64,000 bases of DNA from positions 344,501 through 408,500 of the forward strand of contig CAJNDS010002122.1 in NCBI GenBank assembly GCA_905221605.1, written 5' to 3'. Source of the DNA: Symbiodinium natans. Its lineage: Eukaryota; Sar; Dinophyceae; Suessiales; Symbiodiniaceae. The position numbers and the translations under genes were made by a program. Below are positions 31,270 through 41,047 of the stretch, piece by piece (positions within the stretch are counted from its first letter, which is position 1; every line of letters begins with the position of its first letter). The notes beneath the pieces are model-generated. The model saw nothing but the letters and a program-made list of their open reading frames with translations. It did no database searches and was not told where the DNA came from.

Positions 31270-31425
31270 GAAATTTGGGGTTTAGGGTTTAGGGGTTTAG
31301 GGGTTTAGGGGTTTAGGGGTTTAGGGGCTTAGGGGCGTAGGGGTTTAGTGGTTTTGGGATTTAGGGGTTTAGGGGTTTAGGGGTTTGGGGGTTTAGGGGT
31401 TTAGGGGTTTAGGGTTTAGGGTTCA
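31270..31425. repeat. TTTAGGGG octamer array
   Basis: About eighteen GGGGTTTA units, a Tetrahymena-like octamer variant produced locally rather than the genome's main unit. Confidence 0.9.
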
Positions 31426-31545
31426 AGGTTCAAGGAGGCAGGCCAAAAGCCGGACCTCCACGTCGGCTGCCTTGCTCCTCTTAACCCTAAACCCTAAACC
31501 CTAAACCCGAAACCCGAAACCCTAAACCCCAAACCCTAAACGGCG

Positions 31546-31596
31546 GCTTTGCGATAAACAAACCCAAGCCCCTATTTAATGACGACATGCTGGTGT
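31546..31596 (+). CDS. small exon with GTAAGG donor
   Basis: Frame GGFAINKPKPLFNDDML, then TGGT|GTAAGG. First member of a plus-strand candidate gene reaching 33.9 kb. Confidence 0.4.
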
Positions 31597-31751
31597 AAGG
31601 TTGTGCGCACTCCAGTATAGAACCTGGGGCCCTAAACTAAACACGCCCTAACCCCCCCCAAGCCCTACAGTCCTCAATGCTTGTCTAAACCCTAAACCCT
31701 AAACCCTAAACCCTTACTGTAATTACTGTAACCTTAGAACCCCTAGACTAC

Positions 31752-31804
31752 CCTAAGGAGCCTCCGTCCGCAGCCGTCTCGCAGCAACCTTACCAACTCT
31801 CGGG
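31752..31804 (+). CDS. small exon candidate
   Basis: Frame PKEPPSAAVSQQPYQLSG ending at a GGTAAAAG donor-like site. Confidence 0.35.
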
Positions 31805-31899
31805 TAAAAGATGTTGCTGACTGAATGTGGTGTTAGGGTTTAGGATTTAGGATTTAGGGTTTAGGGTTTAGGGTTGAGGGTTGCCTAAGCCCTACAGAC

Positions 31900-32040
31900 T
31901 TCGGACATGTGCGGGCAATGTTACTTTTGAACGCACCCGAACAAGACCGCGACACAGCTGTACATCCATGTCCTCCCCGACATTTCTGATTTCGGGCTGA
32001 GCAATCCAGGGGAAAAAAGGCTTCACCAAGGGTTGCGAAC
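31900..32040 (+). CDS. exon candidate before a hairpin element
   Basis: Plus frame with KTATQLYIHVLPDISDFGLS NPGEKRLHQGLR immediately left of the family 3 element at 32044-32148. An overlapping plus frame is also open in the left half. Confidence 0.45.
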
Positions 32041-32043
32041 CTA

Positions 32044-32148
32044 GAGAGCCCAATACTCCTTAAATAAGGAATATACCTTAGATTATAAAGGGATCCTGAA
32101 TATGATTTACGGAAAATTCCTTAATTAAGGGGTATTGGGCTTCGGGGA
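32044..32148. mobile_element. hairpin family 3, well preserved
   Basis: AGAGAGCCCAATACTCCTTA at the left mirrors TTAAGGGGTATTGGGCTTCG at the right; internal AAGGAATATACCTTAGATTA and GATTTACGGAAAATTCC form the stem. It sits between two plus-strand exon candidates, as an introner would. Confidence 0.75.
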
Positions 32149-32157
32149 ATGCCCTGA

Positions 32158-32270
32158 AATTTTAAAGGCTACCTACTCAGCACCTAGGGGATTTGCATGG
32201 GACTTCAGTTCCCTGCACTTGTATGGCTTTAGGGTAGGGTTCAGTGCTTCCAGAAATGCCGCCTATACTA
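32158..32270 (+). CDS. exon with AAG|GTATGT donor
   Basis: Frame ATYSAPRGFAWDFSSLHLYG then FRVGFSASRNAAYTK and a consensus GTATGT donor. Directly follows the hairpin element. Confidence 0.5.
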
Positions 32271-32275
32271 AGGTA

Positions 32276-32401
32276 TGTCTCCTACTAGATTCCATGTGAC
32301 TGATCTTGCTGTGGATAAGAGCCTCTTAAAACGAGAAGAAAGGATACCACTAGGAACCGAGTGCAATTACTCCTACATGCAGGATCGGGAGACCTACTAA
32401 G
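32276..32401 (+). CDS. coding block ending in TAA
   Basis: Frame MSPTRFHVTDLAVDKSLLKR then EERIPLGTECNYSYMQDRET Y and TAA; 41 codons of convincing composition. It lies only a few bases after the previous donor in another frame, so one of the two calls must be intronic or an isoform. Confidence 0.45.
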
Positions 32402-32647
32402 CGCTTATGAAGTAGGGTTACTCAGTAGGATCCCTAAACCCTAAACCCTAAACACTAAACCCTAAACCCTAAACCCTAAACACCCCCAACTAGGGTCCCC
32501 CTTGTAAAGTCAGTCTAGTAACCTTCAAACCCTCATCCCTACTAATTGTCTGCAAGCAAGGTAACCGGACTTGCACGGAGCGCCCGGAGTTAAACATCGA
32601 CAATGTTTGTAGTTGAGGTTTAGGGTTTAGGGTTTAAGGTTTATGGG

Positions 32648-32790
32648 CATTTTGGAACCCTCAATATAGGGGCGTACTGAATTATGCATTTTGGGTAGTT
32701 TGAAATTTGAATAGAAAGTAGATAGTATACAGGCATAAGTGGGGCGATAGTATTGGCAATGTAGGCTCCAGGATGAAACCCCAAGCCTTC
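32648..32790 (-). CDS. AT-richer membrane-like coding block
   Basis: Minus frame FHPGAYIANTIAPLMPVYYL then LSIQISNYPKCIIQYAPILR VPKCP and TAA, 47 codons. A hydrophobic run suggests a membrane segment. Base composition is lower in GC than its neighbours. Confidence 0.45.
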
Positions 32791-32900
32791 TCATTCAAAG
32801 TTTGAGGTGCAAAGTTTGAGGGTTTGGGTTAGTAAGCATCTATCCCCTGCCCCTCAGTCGCAATGAAAAGCCTTAGCCCCAAACCCTAAACCCTAACCCA

Positions 32901-32984
32901 TGAGGACCCGGCTCAGGGCCAGTCTCAGAAGTTTGAAAACCTCACGGCGGAGAGGCGGGTGGGCAGCGGGGTCATTTCAAGTTT
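32901..32984 (+). CDS. exon candidate
   Basis: Plus frame EDPAQGQSQKFENLTAERRV GSGVISS; with 33052-33160 and 33188-33218 it continues the plus-strand series. Confidence 0.45.
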
Positions 32985-33051
32985 AGGATTTAGAGTTTAG
33001 GGTTCAGGGTTTGGGGTGTAGGGGTTAGGCGTTTAGGGTTTGTCGGGGTGT

Positions 33052-33160
33052 AGGTTTCAGGAAATAGGGCAACCGTGCGCACCACACCCTGGCCATCTCC
33101 CTAAGTTCAAGTCTGTGTCTATGGGTAGGAAGGGGCCTCGTTTCCCTGAACTCTAAACCC
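33052..33160 (+). CDS. exon candidate
   Basis: Plus frame FQEIGQPCAPHPGHLPKFKS then VSMGRKGPRFPEL and TAA. The stop lies in CTCTAAACCC, so it may be intronic. Confidence 0.4.
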
Positions 33161-33187
33161 TAAACATTCAAGCCTAAACCCTGAACC

Positions 33188-33218
33188 CAGGAAATATTAA
33201 GCTGGAAGGCGACCACTT
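33188..33218 (+). CDS. 31-nt microexon candidate
   Basis: ACCCAG|GAAATATTAAGCTGGAAGGC to ACCACTT|GTAAGG, coding GNIKLEGDHL. Both splice signals are near consensus; it is very short. Confidence 0.35.
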
Positions 33219-33432
33219 GTAAGGAGTGGGTTTCAGGGGATAAATGAGGACTTGGGCTTCGGATTACCTAAACCCTGCAAACCGAAACCTTACCAAGCCT
33301 AAACCTCTGACCCTAGACCCTAAACCTTATAAACCCTAAACCTAAACCCTAATTAACCCTAAACCCGACAATGCGCAAGGTTCAGGTTAATGTTTAGGTT
33401 TAGGGTTTTAGGCTGAGTTTAAGTTTTAGGAT

Positions 33433-33530
33433 AGGGTTCAACTTGGGTTGCTGAAGGTCTCTGTGTGGCGTCGGTACCCCAGCTGGGGCCTGGCGAACTC
33501 CCTCGGGAGAGGTGCGCAACATACTGATTA
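33433..33530 (+). CDS. exon candidate
   Basis: Plus frame LLKVSVWRRYPSWGLANSLG RGAQHTD, up to a TTTAGGG array. Confidence 0.4.
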
Positions 33531-33589
33531 GGGTTTAGGGTTTAGGGTTTAAGGTTTAGGGTTTAGGGTTTAGGGTTTAGGGTTTAGGG

Positions 33590-33722
33590 TTTAGGGACTG
33601 TTTCCAGGCGGGTAGTTTCCCGTGCACCAGTAGCTACAACTTACCATGGGCCTTTAAAGGACCCTGCAGTACCCCAAATCCCTTACAAGATTTGCATAGT
33701 GTGCAGGCACCTGGGAACAGAC
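33590..33722 (+). CDS. exon candidate
   Basis: Between two arrays; plus frame DCFQAGSFPCTSSYNLPWAF then KGPCSTPNPLQDLHSVQAPG. A second plus frame is open too, so the phase is unsure. Confidence 0.4.
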
Positions 33723-33779
33723 CCTAAGCCCTAAGCCCTAAGCCCTAAACCCTAAACCCTAAACCCTAAACCCTAAACC

Positions 33780-33884
33780 CTCCCGCAACCCACTCTCAAG
33801 CTCGGAGCCATCTCATTCAAAATCTGATCAGGACCCAGAATTTAGATTCACCACCCGCCTAAACATTCCGGACTAAACCTCCCA
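33780..33884 (+). CDS. exon candidate
   Basis: Plus frame SRNPLSSSEPSHSKSDQDPE then FRFTTRLNIPD and TAA; Ser-rich polar linker-like sequence. Confidence 0.4.
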
Positions 33885-34155
33885 ACAACCCTACACACAC
33901 AAAACCTTAGGGTATCTAGGGCGCGGGGCTGCCCTGAATCCTAACTCTAATGAGACCCGAAAGTCCGAAACTCTTCAACTCCTAAACCCTAAACCCCCAA
34001 GCGCTAAACCACCTCAGCCCTCAACCCTAAGCCCTCAACCGCCAACCCAAAACCCCTCAACCCTCAACCCCAAACCACAAACCCTAAACCCCAAACCCTA
34101 AACCCCAAACCCTAAACCCATAAACCCCAAAATCCTACCAAAACCCCCCAAAGCT

Positions 34156-34238
34156 GAAACCTTTGCTGGTGCGCGCCCTAAACCCTAAACCCTAAACCCT
34201 AAATCCTAAACCCTACGAAACCTTTGCTGGTGCGCGCC
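34156..34238. repeat. small CCCTAAA array flanked by perfect 22-bp duplication
   Basis: The 22-bp sequence beginning GAAACCTTTGCTGGTGCGCG is at 34156-34177 and 34217-34238, with five CCCTAAA units between. On minus the duplicate reads ...CAGCAAAG|GTTTC, so it carries AG|GT. Confidence 0.85.
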
Positions 34239-34339
34239 AGAGGGCTCCCGGAGGGGGCGGACCTGCACCTGAAGCGCGGCAGAGCCTCGGGAAGGGCCGG
34301 GGGGTTTAGGGTTTAGGGTTTAGGGTTTAGGGTTTTAGG

Positions 34340-34905
34340 GCTTTAGGGTTGTTTAGGGTTGTTTAGGGTTGTTTAGGGTTGTTTAGGGTTGTTTAGGGTT
34401 GTTTAGGGTTGTTTAGGGCTTCTATAGGGTTTTGTGGGGTTCTATAGGATTTGGGGGGCTTAGTGCCTTAGGGCTTTCGGGCTTTCGGTCTGGGGCTTTG
34501 GGGTTTTCGGGCTTTCGGGCTTGAGGCCTTTTCGGGCCTTAGGGCTTTAGGGTTTGGGAAAGAGAGGGCTTTAGGGCTTGGGGAATTAAAAGTTTCTGGC
34601 GTTCTGAGGGTTTTTGGCTTTAGGGCTTTAAGGCTCTAGCGCTGTAAGGCTTTAGGGCTTTAGGGCTTTTCGGCTTTTCGGGCCTTAGGGCTTTTGGGGT
34701 TCTTAGGGCTTCAGGGCTTCAGGGCCTCAGCGCTTAGGGTCTTTTGCTTTCAGGTTTAGGGCTTTAGGGCTTTAGGGCTTTAGGGCTTTAGGGCTTCAGG
34801 GCTTAGGGCTTAAGGGCTTTAGGGCTGTAGGGCTTTAGGGCTTTAGGGTTTTAGGGCTTTAGGGCTTTAGGGCTTTAGGGCTTTAGGGCTTTAGGGCGTT
34901 AAGGG
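34340..34905. repeat. variant tracts TTTAGGGTTG and GGGCTTTAG
   Basis: Seven TTTAGGGTTG decamers (34350-34420), then a drifting region, then GGGCTTTA octamers (34750-34900). Confidence 0.85.
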
Positions 34906-35194
34906 TTTCTGGGTTCATGGCTCTCTGCGAGCTCATATTATGAAAGTGCGGACGATGCTACTTGCGAAGGGCTTCGGGGTTTAGAGTTTAGGGCGGGAAG
35001 TTAGGGTTTAATTCGGGTTGAGGAGTTTAGGCTTATAGGGTTTAGTGATGGGTTAAGTTTTCGGTGTTCAGTTTCGGGTGTTCGTGCTGTGCAGCTTCGA
35101 CGTTCGGGTGTAGGGTGAGATGGATGCCCAAGCCCAAGGACCATACAACCCTCAAAAACCGAAAGCGAAAGCCCTTAAACACCCCGACTAACCC

Positions 35195-35405
35195 CTAAAC
35201 AGGCCCGAACGCATCTTGCTTCGCCAGCCGTACATCTCCAGCGTGCCACAATTGCACGCGCGTGGTGTCAGGTTCATCAACGATATGCACCTCGCCTAGC
35301 TTTACGGAGCTCTTCTTTGTGCCCTGCAGGACACCCCAGAAGCGCGTGTTTACAACGCACGCCGGGAGAATGCCCACTGCCAACTCTCCAAGTCCGTCTA
35401 CTACG
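35195..35405 (-). CDS. coding block of about 70 codons
   Basis: Minus frame with LGELAVGILPACVVNTRFWG, then VLQGTKKSSVKLGEVHIVDE and PDTTRVQLWHAGDVRLAKQD, ending AFGPV then TAG, or a CCT|GTTTAG donor at the same spot. Beta-strand-like alternation with charged turns. One of the strongest coding signals of the window; family not recognised. Confidence 0.6.
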
Positions 35406-35575
35406 CCCTAAACCCTAAAACCCTAAACCCTAAAACCCTAAACCCTAAAACCCTAAAACCCTAAAACCCTAAAACCCTAAAACCCTAAAACCCTAAAACC
35501 CTAAAACCCCAAAACCCCAAAACCCTAAAACCCTAAACCCTAAAACCCTAAAACCCTAAACCCTAAAAGCCCCAT
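35405..35575. repeat. CCCTAAAA array
   Basis: Eight-base CCCTAAAA units with some seven-base units. Confidence 0.9.
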
Positions 35576-35646
35576 CGCCTGCCCCCTGCACCAGCAAGAC
35601 GCCTGCCTCAAGCCTAAACTTCGTCAAGGGGCTGTACCTTGGACCC
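35567..35646 (-). CDS. exon following a hairpin element
   Basis: Minus frame GPRYSPLTKFRLEAGVLLVQ GAGDGAF, immediately after CAAGTAAG|GG at the edge of the family 1 element to its right. The placement matches the exon-after-introner pattern proved at 57561-57675. Confidence 0.5.
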
Positions 35647-35648
35647 TT

Positions 35649-35812
35649 ACTTGAAGGTTCATGGTACTTACTAGCCAATTATAACTGTACTTATAACCCT
35701 ACTTATGATAGCCCTAAAGGTCCTTATAGGGGTTGTCCCAATTATCAGTACGGTTATAAGCCCAGTTATAATTGGGTAGTAAGTATCATGAACCTTCAAG
35801 TAGGGTTCTGGG
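35649..35812 (-). mobile_element. hairpin family 1 (intact)
   Basis: ACTTGAAGGTTCATGGTACT at the left and AGTATCATGAACCTTCAAGT at the right, with CCAATTATAACTGTACTTAT repeated inverted inside. About 160 bp, near-perfect palindrome. Confidence 0.85.
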
Positions 35813-36056
35813 TTGTACCCTTGCGTTTTGGGAAACCTTTTGTTAAACAGCCCTATAAGGGCCATATTACGAGTTTCTGAAGGGGAACCTTTATGGGTAC
35901 AACCTGTACGTGTCTTAATCCCTTGACATAAGGCCCTAAAATTCTGAAACCCTAAACCCTAAACCCTAAACCCTAAACCCTAAACCCTAAACCCTAAACC
36001 CTAAACCCTAAACCCTAAACCCTCCGCTTGGGGTGTCCTTCCTTTTGGAAGGGGTT

Positions 36057-36168
36057 TAAAACCCGACGCGTGGTACTTCTACACGTGCCGGCGAATTTTG
36101 GGACGGGTGCCCAGCACAGAATTCACCGCGGGGGCCGAAGAGGTGTTATGCTCAATCCCACAGTTGCC
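36057..36168 (+). CDS. exon candidate
   Basis: Plus frame KPDAWYFYTCRRILGRVPST then EFTAGAEEVLCSIPQ. Two further plus frames are partly open. Composition favours this one. Confidence 0.4.
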
Positions 36169-37146
36169 TAGGGTTTAGGGTTTTAGGGTTTAGGGTTCAG
36201 GGGTTAGGATTAGGGTTTAGGGCTCAGGGTTTAGGATTAGCTATAGGGTTTAGGGCTTAGGGTTTAGGATTAGGGCTTAATTCAGTCATACTCGAACCCC
36301 TAAAGACGTACCCCTAAGAGGTCCCTTAACATACTCCTAATATGTCGTTGATATTCTCAAAAGAGGGTCCCCAAACCCAAGGGCACAACCTTACTTAGGG
36401 GAGTCCCATGATTAACTTGGAACAAGGGAACAAGGGCCCGCGAACCCTGAGCCTCAAGAACACATGATCCCGCACAATTTTGGGCCTAAGGGTTTAGGGT
36501 TTAAGCATTAACGCTAAACCCACCACGAACGACAGGAGCGGGGAAACCCTCAACGCTAAACCCTAAACCTTCCACCAACCATAATGCGCAAACCCTAATC
36601 CTAAAGCCGAACCCTAATCCCTAAACCCGAAATCCCAAACCCTAAACACTACACCCCAAACCCTAAACCATGAACCATGGGGTCGGGGAGGGGAGAAACC
36701 CTACACCCAAAACCTTGAGGGGACGTTGTCCGGGTACCAGCCTGGGATCATACATGACTGTGTATATTTATTCGCGTAGTTCTGTACATATGTGTATATA
36801 CATACACACTAAGGCTTGAGGTTGAGGGTTTAGGATTTTAGGGTGTAGGGTTTAGGGTTTAGGGTTTAGGGTTTAGGGTTCAGGGTTTAGGGTATAGGGT
36901 TTGGGGTTTAGGGTGGCGGGACGAAGAATCCCTTCGTAGCGTCACGATGCGTGCGGGCCCCCGCAGTGCGCTAGTCGTAGTTACGTAGTGCTGCCTTTGG
37001 CTGCCTTGGCATGGGAGGGTGGACAGCGGACATTTGGGGTTTGGGGTTTGGGGTTTGGGGTTTAGGGTTCAGGGTTTAGGGCTTAGAAGGGTTTAGGGTT
37101 TAGGGTTTAGGGTGTAGGGTTTAGGGTTTAGGGTTTAGGGTTTAGG

Positions 37147-37262
37147 GTGCATGGTAAGGTAACCGAAGCCAGTTGCAACTCAATTCTGCTCTCTTCGAGA
37201 GCTGCTTTTGCAAGAGATGACATCTGTGGTCAGCAGCTAGTAGTTTCGGAGATCCGGACACT
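37147..37262 (+). CDS. exon candidate before a hairpin element
   Basis: Plus frame KVTEASCNSILLSSRAAFAR then DDICGQQLVVSEIRT, immediately left of a family 1 element. Confidence 0.45.
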
Positions 37263-37375
37263 ACTTGAAGGTTCATGGTGCTTACTAACCAATTATAACT
37301 GTACTTATAACCCTACTTATAATACCCCTAAAGGGCCTTAATTGGTTAGTAAGTACCATGAACCCTCAAGTACCC
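37263..37375. mobile_element. hairpin family 1
   Basis: ACTTGAAGGTTCATGGTGCT to AAGTACCATGAACCCTCAAG, with ACCAATTATAACTGTACTTA inside. Confidence 0.8.
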
Positions 37376-37404
37376 ACAACACACCCGCAAGATACGTGTT
37401 CAAG

Positions 37405-37516
37405 AACTTGGGGTGATGTTCCCCCTTATGCCAACAGTCCTTCATCGGCTTCATCGTACCGCCAAGTACCAGTCCCCATTAAGGACTGTTAGTATAAGGG
37501 TGAACATCCCAAACTT
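37405..37516. mobile_element. hairpin family 2
   Basis: CTTGGGGTGATGTTCCCCCT to GGGTGAACATCCCAAACTTG, with AACAGTCCTT/AAGGACTGTT arms. Confidence 0.8.
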
Positions 37517-37717
37517 GGGGTGTAGGGTTTAGGGTTTAGGGTTTAGGGTTTGGGGTTTAGGGTTTAGGGTTTAGGGTTTCGGGTTAAGGGTCAGAAACCC
37601 TACTTTGGAGTAGGCCCTGGAAAAGAAGTATATACTTTCTAAGACTTTCTAGGTATAAGTAGCTGTAATAGGAGCCCAGAACCAAACAAATGTATTGATG
37701 TATAGTACTCCAAAGCC

Positions 37718-37856
37718 CAGGAAAGTATAGAGAGTAATCTCCGGAATCGTGTAGAGTACCCCCTATTAAAATCACGATCCCTATTTAGGACTGTTAGTAG
37801 AAGGGGGGTTTAGGTTAGGGCCAGAAAGTATAGAGAATGATCCCCGAAATCGTGTA
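37718..37856. repeat. 35-bp direct duplication around hairpin DNA
   Basis: CCAGGAAAGTATAGAGAGTA (37718) and CCAGAAAGTATAGAGAATGA (37821), each continuing to an AATCGTGTA, bracket a family 2-like segment ending AGGGGGGTTTAGG. Looks like a long, decayed target duplication. Confidence 0.6.
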
Positions 37857-38309
37857 TCTTGGTCTTTGTGCCAAAATGGAAAAAAGCCTCAGCCGTTCAG
37901 CCGGGACTCCTGGCAGCTGTGGATGGGACAATAAACCCCAAACCCCAAACCCTAAACCCTAAACCCTAAACCCTAAACCCTAAACCCTAAACCCTAAACC
38001 CTAAACCTTCCGTCAACCATGACAGGTTCAGTCTAGGGTTCCCCCGTTTCAGGCTGCTTGTATTTAGGGTTTGGGGTTTAGGGCTTGGCTTTCGGGTTTA
38101 GGGTCTGCACTCTGCCCGGTGGTTCATGGCGGGTTTAGGGTTTAGGGTTTAGGGTTTAGGGTTTAGGGTTTAGGGTTTAGGGTTTTGGGATTCGGGTACA
38201 AAGCTTATGGTACCCCCACCCCCCTGGTTTTCATGGAGGGTTTAGGGTTTCGTGTTTTGGGTTCCCCAGTGGTTCATGCTGGGGTTAGGGTTTATGGGTT
38301 TCGTTTAGA

Positions 38310-38382
38310 GACCACAAACCCTAGACGCCACCATGCTCTTGTGAAGACAGCCACGGTTGGCTCAAGGGTCTTATTTCCATGA
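38310..38382 (+). CDS. terminal exon candidate
   Basis: TTTAG|AG then TTNPRRHHALVKTATVGSRV LFP and TGA. Confidence 0.35.
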
Positions 38383-39045
38383 GACCAAACACCGAAACCC
38401 GAAACCCAGAACCCGAAAACCCGAAAACCCGAAAACTCTAAACCCAAAACCTCTAAATCCCTAATCCCTAAACCCTAAACCCTGAACCCTAAACCCTAAA
38501 CCCTAAACCCTAAACCCGCCTTCAACCTAAGCCCGGTCTCCTGATCTACCGTCTCAAAGCGTCTCTTCGTGCTGGATCTCAGAGGAGCGCCCAGAGGAGC
38601 GCCGGGATGCCACGGCCTTTTTAGGGTTTAGGGTTTAGGGTTTAGGGTTTAGGGTTTAGGGTTTAGGGTTTAGGGTTTAGGGTTTAGGGTTTAGGGTTTA
38701 GGTTTAGGGTTTAGGGAATGAGGTACCCCCAGATCCCTTAGAGGCGTGTATATATATATATATATAGGGATGCTTTGATATGGTTGAAGAAATTTTAACA
38801 ATCATTGAGGGGTATTGGGGCTCCTTCGGAATGTATTTGGTAGAGTACCTTCGCGTCGAGGGTTTAGGGTGCGCGGGTTTTTGGTTTGGGGCTTAGCTGA
38901 GAGTATGGGGTTTAGAGTGTAAGGTTTCCTTGCTCCTAAACCCTAATGTTGGACCCCGTTTAGCAGGGGGGGCCTCTTTAAAGTCAAATTGGCCAAATTA
39001 TTCAGGATCCCCTGACTGTTTGGGGGATCCTCTTTAAAGTCAAAT

Positions 39046-39115
39046 CGTCCGGGCGCCGTAAGAAAAATCCACGCGGCGCGCCTGTAAAAAGGATGCTGGG
39101 CATCGCTGCCCCTTG
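39046..39115 (+). CDS. exon candidate with GTAAAC donor
   Basis: Plus frame KSSGRRKKNPRGAPVKRMLG IAAPC leaving at CCCTT|GTAAAC. Confidence 0.4.
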
Positions 39116-39329
39116 TAAACTCCTCCCTATTAAAATCATATAAGCCCTCGGGGCCGTGTAATCAGGATCCCATCCACGCCTCGACTGTTCCTGGGGGGGG
39201 GGCGGGGGGGCCTACACATTAAAGTGGGTCCCACATGAAGACCTAAACCCTAAACCTTAAGCCCCACACCCTAAACCCTAAACCCTAATTAAATAAACCC
39301 TAAACCCTAAACCTTAACCCCCCCCAACG

Positions 39330-39391
39330 TTTATTGCTACGACTTACGGTTGGCATTGTCACTATTATCTTTCCTTTCCTGCTTGATTGCA
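39330..39391 (+). CDS. exon with a membrane segment, GTAAGG donor
   Basis: Plus frame RLLLRLTVGIVTIIFPFLLD C then AA|GTAAGG. About 16 consecutive hydrophobic residues, so likely one transmembrane helix. Confidence 0.45.
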
Positions 39392-39467
39392 AGTAAGGCC
39401 GCAGGGATGAGGCTTTAGCGGAACTGAAGGTCAAGGGGGGGGTTTAAGTTTAGGGTTTCGGGTTTAG

Positions 39468-39543
39468 CGCCTACCTGCCAGGCACTTCAATGAATCCCGC
39501 GGCGAAGGACCAGCCTACGATGAAAAGTCACGATCGCTTACAG
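39468..39543 (+). CDS. exon ending CAG|GTCTTA at a hairpin element
   Basis: Plus frame AYLPGTSMNPAAKDQPTMKS HDRLQ. The donor is seven bases before the family 2 element at 39550; GTCTT recurs just after the element (about 39653), a possible target duplication. Confidence 0.5.
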
Positions 39544-39549
39544 GTCTTA

Positions 39550-39650
39550 GGTTGGGATGTTCCCCCTTATACTAACAGTCCTTAATGGGGATTGCAATAG
39601 GGGTACTATATTCCCTGTTAAGGACTGCTGGTATAAGGGGGAACAATCCA
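39550..39650. mobile_element. hairpin family 2 (best copy)
   Basis: GTTGGGATGTTCCCCCTTAT / ATAAGGGGGAACAATCC ends with ACTAACAGTCCTTAA / TTAAGGACTGCTGG arms, about 100 bp. Confidence 0.85.
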
Positions 39651-40104
39651 TGTCTTTGGTTATTTTAAGGGTTCAGCCCTTTTTTTGTTTGAGGACATTT
39701 AGGGTTTGTAGGTCTTAGGGTTGTTTAGGCTTCAGGGTTTGTTTGGGGTTTATTTAGGGATTGTAGGTCTTAGGGTTTGTTTAGGCTAAAGGGTTTTTGA
39801 AGGGTTTGTAGGTCTTAGAGTTTGTTCAGGGATTTGTTTGGGTTTTGTTTAGGGTTCGTTTGAGGTTCTTAGGGTTTTTAAGGTTTAAGGTTTGGGTTGT
39901 TTTAAGGGGTGTATGGGGTTTATAGGTCTTAGGGATTTCAGGGTTTAGGGTTCCAACCAACATTTAACCCCTCAAATTTTGAATGCCTTCCGGCCGATCC
40001 GAATTTTCGACTTTTTTTGCCGGGGGGGGGGGGGGGGGGGCGGGGTTAGCATTAGGGGGGGGAAGGAAACCCTAAACCCTGAACGCTAAACCCTAAACTC
40101 TAAA

Positions 40105-40240
40105 CCCTGAACCTTCCGAGCCTCCATTGCCTCAGTGCGGTCCTCAGTGTGGTGTTCCGAGGACGTGGGCAGGGGCGCCACGCCCGAGTAAGGCGTCCGA
40201 TCGTTGTCCTTGCAGGCTGACCCCGAAGCCCAAAGCCACT
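40105..40240 (-). CDS. coding block, minus gene at 40-42 kb
   Basis: 45 open codons YKWLWASGSACKDNDRTPYS then GVAPLPTSSEHHTEDRTEAM EARK. Long, polar and non-repetitive. On plus a GTAAGG...TTGCAG pair 28 bases apart also exists here, but I regard it as fortuitous. Confidence 0.5.
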
Positions 40241-40279
40241 TATAGGGGTTTAGGGCTTAGGGTTTAGGGCTTAGGGCTT

Positions 40280-40375
40280 AGGGTTTAGGGTTTAGGGTTT
40301 AGGGTTTAGGGTTTAGGGTTTAGGGTTTAGGGTTTAGGGTTTAGGGTTTAGGGTTTAGGGTTTAGGGTTTAGGGC
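40280..40375. repeat. TTTAGGG array
   Basis: About fourteen units ending GGGCGAACCCTAAACCC, a near head-to-head junction with a few CCCTAAA units. Confidence 0.95.
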
Positions 40376-40596
40376 GAACCCTAAACCCTAAACTCAAACA
40401 CGAAACCCTAAACACGAAAGTATGCAAGCTGATGGCAGCCGCCCCATTCCTTGTTTAGGGGTTGGGGTTTCTCCGTCTGATGATTTTAGCTACATAGTTC
40501 TTGCATGGGTTTTGGCGTAGTTTAAGCCCCAAACCCTAAACCCTAACCCTAAATCCTAAACCGTACACCCTAAACCCTAAACCCTAAACCCTAGGT

Positions 40597-40686
40597 TGCA
40601 GTCACAGGCTTGTCTTTTCCGATAGTCTTGAGACGACACGTATAAGGCTGTGACCCCAGGAAGTTTCCAGAGAGGAGCTGAATCCC
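40597..40686 (-). CDS. exon candidate
   Basis: Minus frame DSAPLWKLPGVTALYVSSQD YRKRQACDCN, 30 codons. Confidence 0.45.
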
Positions 40687-40809
40687 AAACCCAAAGAACA
40701 AAGCCAAACTTATCCTAAATGCCCACATTCTACATCCAACTCCGAGACTCGAAGCATGAAGTGATGCTTTTTAGGCTATTGTACACCACTAAACCCCAAA
40801 CCATAAGCC

Positions 40810-40918
40810 CTAATATAGGGGCCTTCGAAATTAGAGTAGGGTTTGGGGGGGGTTACTATCGTAGAGTTATAAAGGGACCAAAAGGGAATACTGGTAATTA
40901 TTCCGACCCCTATATTAA
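40810..40918. mobile_element. short inverted-repeat element
   Basis: TAATATAGGGGCC at the left and CCCCTATATTA at the right; no ORF; next to the telomeric insertion at 40932. Confidence 0.55.
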
Positions 40919-41047
40919 ACAGGAGCAGCATGCTAAACCCTAAACCCCAAATCCCAAACCCAAAACCCTAAGCCCTGAACCCTATACCAAAAGCCCTAAA
41001 CCCTAAACCCGAAACCCTAAACCCTGAACCCTAAACAGGAGCAGCAT
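40917..41047. repeat. CCCTAAA array flanked by perfect 15-bp duplication
   Basis: AAACAGGAGCAGCAT occurs at 40917-40931 and 41033-41047 with about 100 bp of telomere-like sequence between. The right copy lies within a minus-strand coding candidate. Confidence 0.85.

Noticed and set aside
31095-31275. Coding block between arrays
   Set aside because: Three frames (two minus, one plus) are open for 35-60 codons with similar quality; no basis to choose, so not annotated.
39046-39230. tRNA or small RNA gene
   Set aside because: I looked for cloverleaf-like and A/B box signals here and in other unique blocks and saw none I could support.
40184-40213. 28-nt intron on plus (GTAAGG...TTGCAG)
   Set aside because: Too short for ordinary splicing, and the minus strand is continuously open here.
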